Origin: Paramacrobiotus richtersi
Lineage: Eukaryota > Tardigrada > Eutardigrada > Parachela > Macrobiotidae
Direction of reading: 5' to 3'
Assembly: GCA_034698045.1 (NCBI GenBank)
Contig: JAQGAU010000731.1
Span: forward strand, 1-24,488
Length of the DNA stretch: 24,488 nt
Shown one piece after another: positions 21,646 through 24,488 of this stretch. Under the pieces are notes generated by a model, which made no database searches, had not been told where the DNA came from, and was given only the letters and a program-made list of their open reading frames with translations. The stretch's first letter is position 1, and every line of letters begins with the position of its first letter. A program made the position numbers and the translations under genes.

Positions 21646-24488
21646 ATGGAGCAGAACAGCGAGTTGGAATTCACAAACAATGTGGCAATAGCTGGAACAA
21701 ACTGCCGCTACCAGTATTGCGAAAATGACTGTATCGGATCTGGACGTCTAGGCGACGCCTATCTGGCTGAGCTTGTTGACCGTGGCGCTTTCACCGGAAC
21801 AGCGCCAGGAATGTACGTGGTCAAGCGCAGGCAGTTGACTGCGACGGAATCGACAGGTTTAATAGAACGCTGGGAAATGGTTTCACGATCCTGGAAAACA
21901 ATTCTAAAGCTCCGACATGAAAACGTTATGCAGTATCATCAGGTTAAATTTACCAAGACGCAGTCCGGTAACGAAACACATTTGTCAATGGAAACCGTGA
22001 TGGACTATCATTATGAAAGTAAGACCAACAGTTTTTTATCCCTGGAGCAATTTAGTTAACTTTAATGTATGATGACATGATAGACATGGATTTCGGTGAT
22101 TGTGACGGCATATTGCACTCAGCGACCCAGCGTCAGCGTTAATCTCGCGTAGCGTTTCTACCGATACCGTAATTTTGCAGTTTTACTTACAAGGGTGCTT
22201 CCCAGGGCACACGAGCCGATTTCGGATTTGACTACACCTACTTTTAGACTTTTGAAGTGCCTAAGGCGAATTTCCGGTTAAACCGATGGGTTTGCACTTG
22301 ATGTTGCAAGTTCATGTATGTAGACAGCAGACAACACCTATACAATGGTTTCAAAAGTGAAAAGATGGATCACCATTGTCCTTCTGTCCGTTTCTGCGCG
22401 TAATAAGTGGTAGTTCTGCATTACGGTCAAAAAGTCTGAACAGAGATGCCGCTTTGAAAACCCACGTTTCCATCCGATTCGATTGGACGATACATCGATA
22501 ACTGCGCATAAATGTGAGGATCATTCTGGCCCAGTTTTAGCCGAAACGGTCGGATGTCAAATTTTAAAATGAATTTCAAAAATTTTAAAATTCTTTTTAA
22601 AATTTCACAGCCATACGTTCCGGTTGAAACTGGTTCAGAATGATCATCACATTTATGCGCATTTACTGGTATATTACCCAATCAAATCGGATGGAAACGT
22701 GGATTTTCAAAGCGGCATCTCTCTTTGAACTTTTTGCCCGTATTGCAGAACAACCGCTCATTGCGAGCACAAACAGACAAAAGGACAATGGAGTCCATCT
22801 TTTCACTTTCAAACGGATTATATGAGTCCTTCCTGCTGAGTACAGATACATCCGTGTAGCGGCATTCTGTTGCGCAAAACCTCCAATGTGACAGGAGTCT
22901 AGATTGAATTCTTCGGACTAATCATAGTTATCTGCGGAACTCAAGTTCCGCATGGTCGAAAACTCAGGCGAAGGTCGAAGTTGCCATAGTACAGCATATA
23001 TACTGGCGTAAATGCTATCGCCTTAAAATGTCGCCACCTACATGAAATGCACAGGATTCTGAAAGCAAAACAGTGCATGATACATTTGCCATAGTTTTTG
23101 TGCTAACGCAACTTTCCATTTTTTGTTGCTCTAGTTTCGACGAAACACCACATTGTCAAAATACATGCGGCAAAAATTACGCCTGCTTTAGTCGAACTCA
23201 CTTTCAGGTAATTGCTCGCGTTTCAAACAATTCCCAAATGTGATTTTTTTCCAAAACAATATAAACAAACGGCACTGTGCGGTAGCGCGAAAACTATAGT
23301 ACTCACATGCTTCCGGCACTATTCGGCTTTCATATTCTATTGCGTTTCATGTAGGCAGCGACACTTGGAGGCGGTAGCATGTGCGCCCGTATGTTCTACT
23401 ATAGGCAACTTTAAAATTTGCTTGTGCTTTTAACCAGGCTGAACGTGAGTTCCGCAGATAATATTAGTCTTAAAAATCGTGTATTTCAGAAGAATAAAAG
23501 TAGGTGTAATCGAATGCGAAATCGGCTCGTGTGCTCCGGGAAGCACCCCTTGTTAGCAAGATATAATGCATATGAAACTCCCGCGCATGCGGATAGGCAA
23601 ACCACGCAGATTCAAACATCTCGCACAAGCCGGTCATGACCCATGAGGTAGGGTATATGTATTATGTATATTAATATCAGTGAACGATAGGTGTCCATTT
23701 ATCGGAGTTCATTGCGTCCTTTGAAGCGACAAAGCGAAGGTTACCTGTTAGGATGCTATTTGATTACTCGTGGCAAATGGCTACCGGCCTAGGATATCTA
23801 CACGAAAACAATATCAGTCACGGCAGCCTGTACCCACGCAACGTTCTCGTGGGCCTTACGGAATGCAACAAGAACGTTGCGCGCCTGTGCGATTACGACA
23901 ACAATACCTTGCAGTGTACTGAACCCCCGTTCAAGGATCTGAAAAGGGCATTAGATATTGGATTTTCCGGCGCCAAAATGTACGCGGATGCATTAGCGTG
24001 TTCGTCAGATCCCACCGAAGGAAGGGCATCCCGTATGAGCATCTTTCCGACAAACCGATTCGAGATTCTGATTCAAGATTTGTTTCCGGTTTTCGCTAAG
24101 ACATTTAAGCAGCTTCCTGGGTTTAACGATTTTGTGACAGCGTTAGAAGGTGATGTGTACGGACCGGGCAGCGATGCCACTAGTGGGATTCGTAGAGAAA
24201 CTGACTTGTCTGTTGTCGGTCATAAATTTGGAGAGTTTTTGGCTTGTTTCCCTGAGACGATCCAGAGTCTTTTCGACTCAGTTGACGTACTTCTAGATTC
24301 AGCAACCCTTGCAGAACTCTGGAGCACATCGGAAAGGGCTCGACTACATTTCGACGCCCTTGAGTCTGCTGATTTATCACCCAAAGCTACAAATTCCGTA
24401 GCAGCACCAAACTCCAGTCGCGGCTATGCAGCAGATTATTCTTACCGGGCTATCGCTGATTCAGCTGATCCGTCTAAAGCTGCCGAGT
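21646..24488 (+). CDS. Pseudokinase of the local family, 3' end beyond the window
   Basis: Exon 1 (21646-22018) encodes an N-lobe: IGSGRLGDAYLAEL (30-43), VVKRRQL with Lys60, LRHENVMQYH, and the hinge VMDYHYE ending in a phase-1 donor. Exon 2 starts at 23691 (acceptor GATAG) and completes the hinge as SVHLSEFI, then is open to the window end (at least 265 residues). The catalytic loop reads ISHGSLYPRN, so the catalytic Asp is Ser170, and DFG is DYD. No SPE or APE motif is visible: soon after DYD comes a short linker and DIGFSGAKMYADAL, which looks like helix F, so the activation segment seems nearly lost. Beyond about residue 210 the sequence has no domain I recognise. Loss of the catalytic base makes phosphotransfer unlikely; a scaffold or regulatory role is an inference. 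The intron (22019-23690) carries a large foldback element. Confidence 0.75.
22140..23615. repeat. Foldback (long inverted repeat) element in the pseudokinase intron
   Basis: Left sequence at 22189-22258 (ACAAGGGTGCTTCCC, then CACACGAGCCGATTTCG, then CTACACCTACTTTTA) pairs with the reverse complement of about 23485-23558. A second paired block, 22895-23045 (TTATCTGCGGAACTCA through CACCTACATGAAATGCA), pairs with about 23342-23475. Put together, they form one inverted repeat with arms of about 200 bases or more and a loop near 23050-23340, whose left arm is split by another insertion. Ends beyond about 22189 and 23558 are weaker matches. No transposase is visible, so it would be non-autonomous. 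Confidence 0.7.
22285..22880. repeat. Nested palindromic element inside the left arm of the foldback
   Basis: A second large inverted repeat is centred near 22580 in an AT-rich core (runs of AAATTTTAAAAT). Left CACGTTTCCATCCGATT with GAGATGCCGCTTTGAAAA pairs with the right-hand CGGATGGAAACGTGG and TTTTCAAAGCGGCATCTC. Further out, GTGAAAAGATGGA pairs with TCCATCTTTTCAC. Arms are about 250-300 bases with mismatches. It interrupts the pairing of the outer element, so it probably inserted later. Confidence 0.7.

Overview
The window looks like a stretch of animal nuclear genome. It has spliced genes with short GT-AG introns, a seven-helix receptor, a candidate secreted peptide precursor, and an expanded lineage-specific kinase family. 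The style (divergent tandem kinases, a moody-like class A receptor, compact introns) made me think of a small ecdysozoan such as a tardigrade. That is an impression, not something the sequence proves. All supported genes are on the + strand.

Layout. 613-1304 is the C-lobe exon of a kinase whose 5' part is not visible. 2650-11322 is a tandem array of three intact paralogues (called A, B and C here). Each has three exons with identical intron phases and encodes a protein kinase domain followed by a roughly 280-residue C-terminal domain. I read that domain tentatively as a papain-like, C39-type fold. 12174-14174 is a decayed kinase gene of the same wider family as the 613-1304 gene. 15892-17832 is a four-exon class A GPCR. 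18341-18528 is a relic of a kinase N-lobe exon, flanked by two copies of a diverged repeat. 19388-20401 is a two-exon gene for a 97-residue secreted, probably neuropeptide-like precursor. 21646 to the window end is a two-exon pseudokinase whose last exon runs off the edge; its 1.67-kb intron holds a nested foldback element.

How the parts relate. Every kinase locus where the hinge is visible is split at the same place by a phase-1 intron. All carry an unusual Asp-x-Asp in place of the DFG motif, and none has a canonical HRD. They therefore look like one birth-and-death family containing intact genes, a pseudokinase, a frameshifted pseudogene and an exon fragment, all within 24 kb. The intact array keeps the catalytic Lys, the HxD Asp, the Asn and the metal-binding Asp, so the A-C products may be active non-RD kinases. 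The fused C-terminal domain has a conserved Cys in a peptidase-like context but looks poor in the other catalytic residues. The GPCR and peptide genes are neighbours of each other, but nothing in the sequence shows that they act together.

All exon joins are my own reading of splice signals, checked by frame and by comparing paralogues. No search was run.
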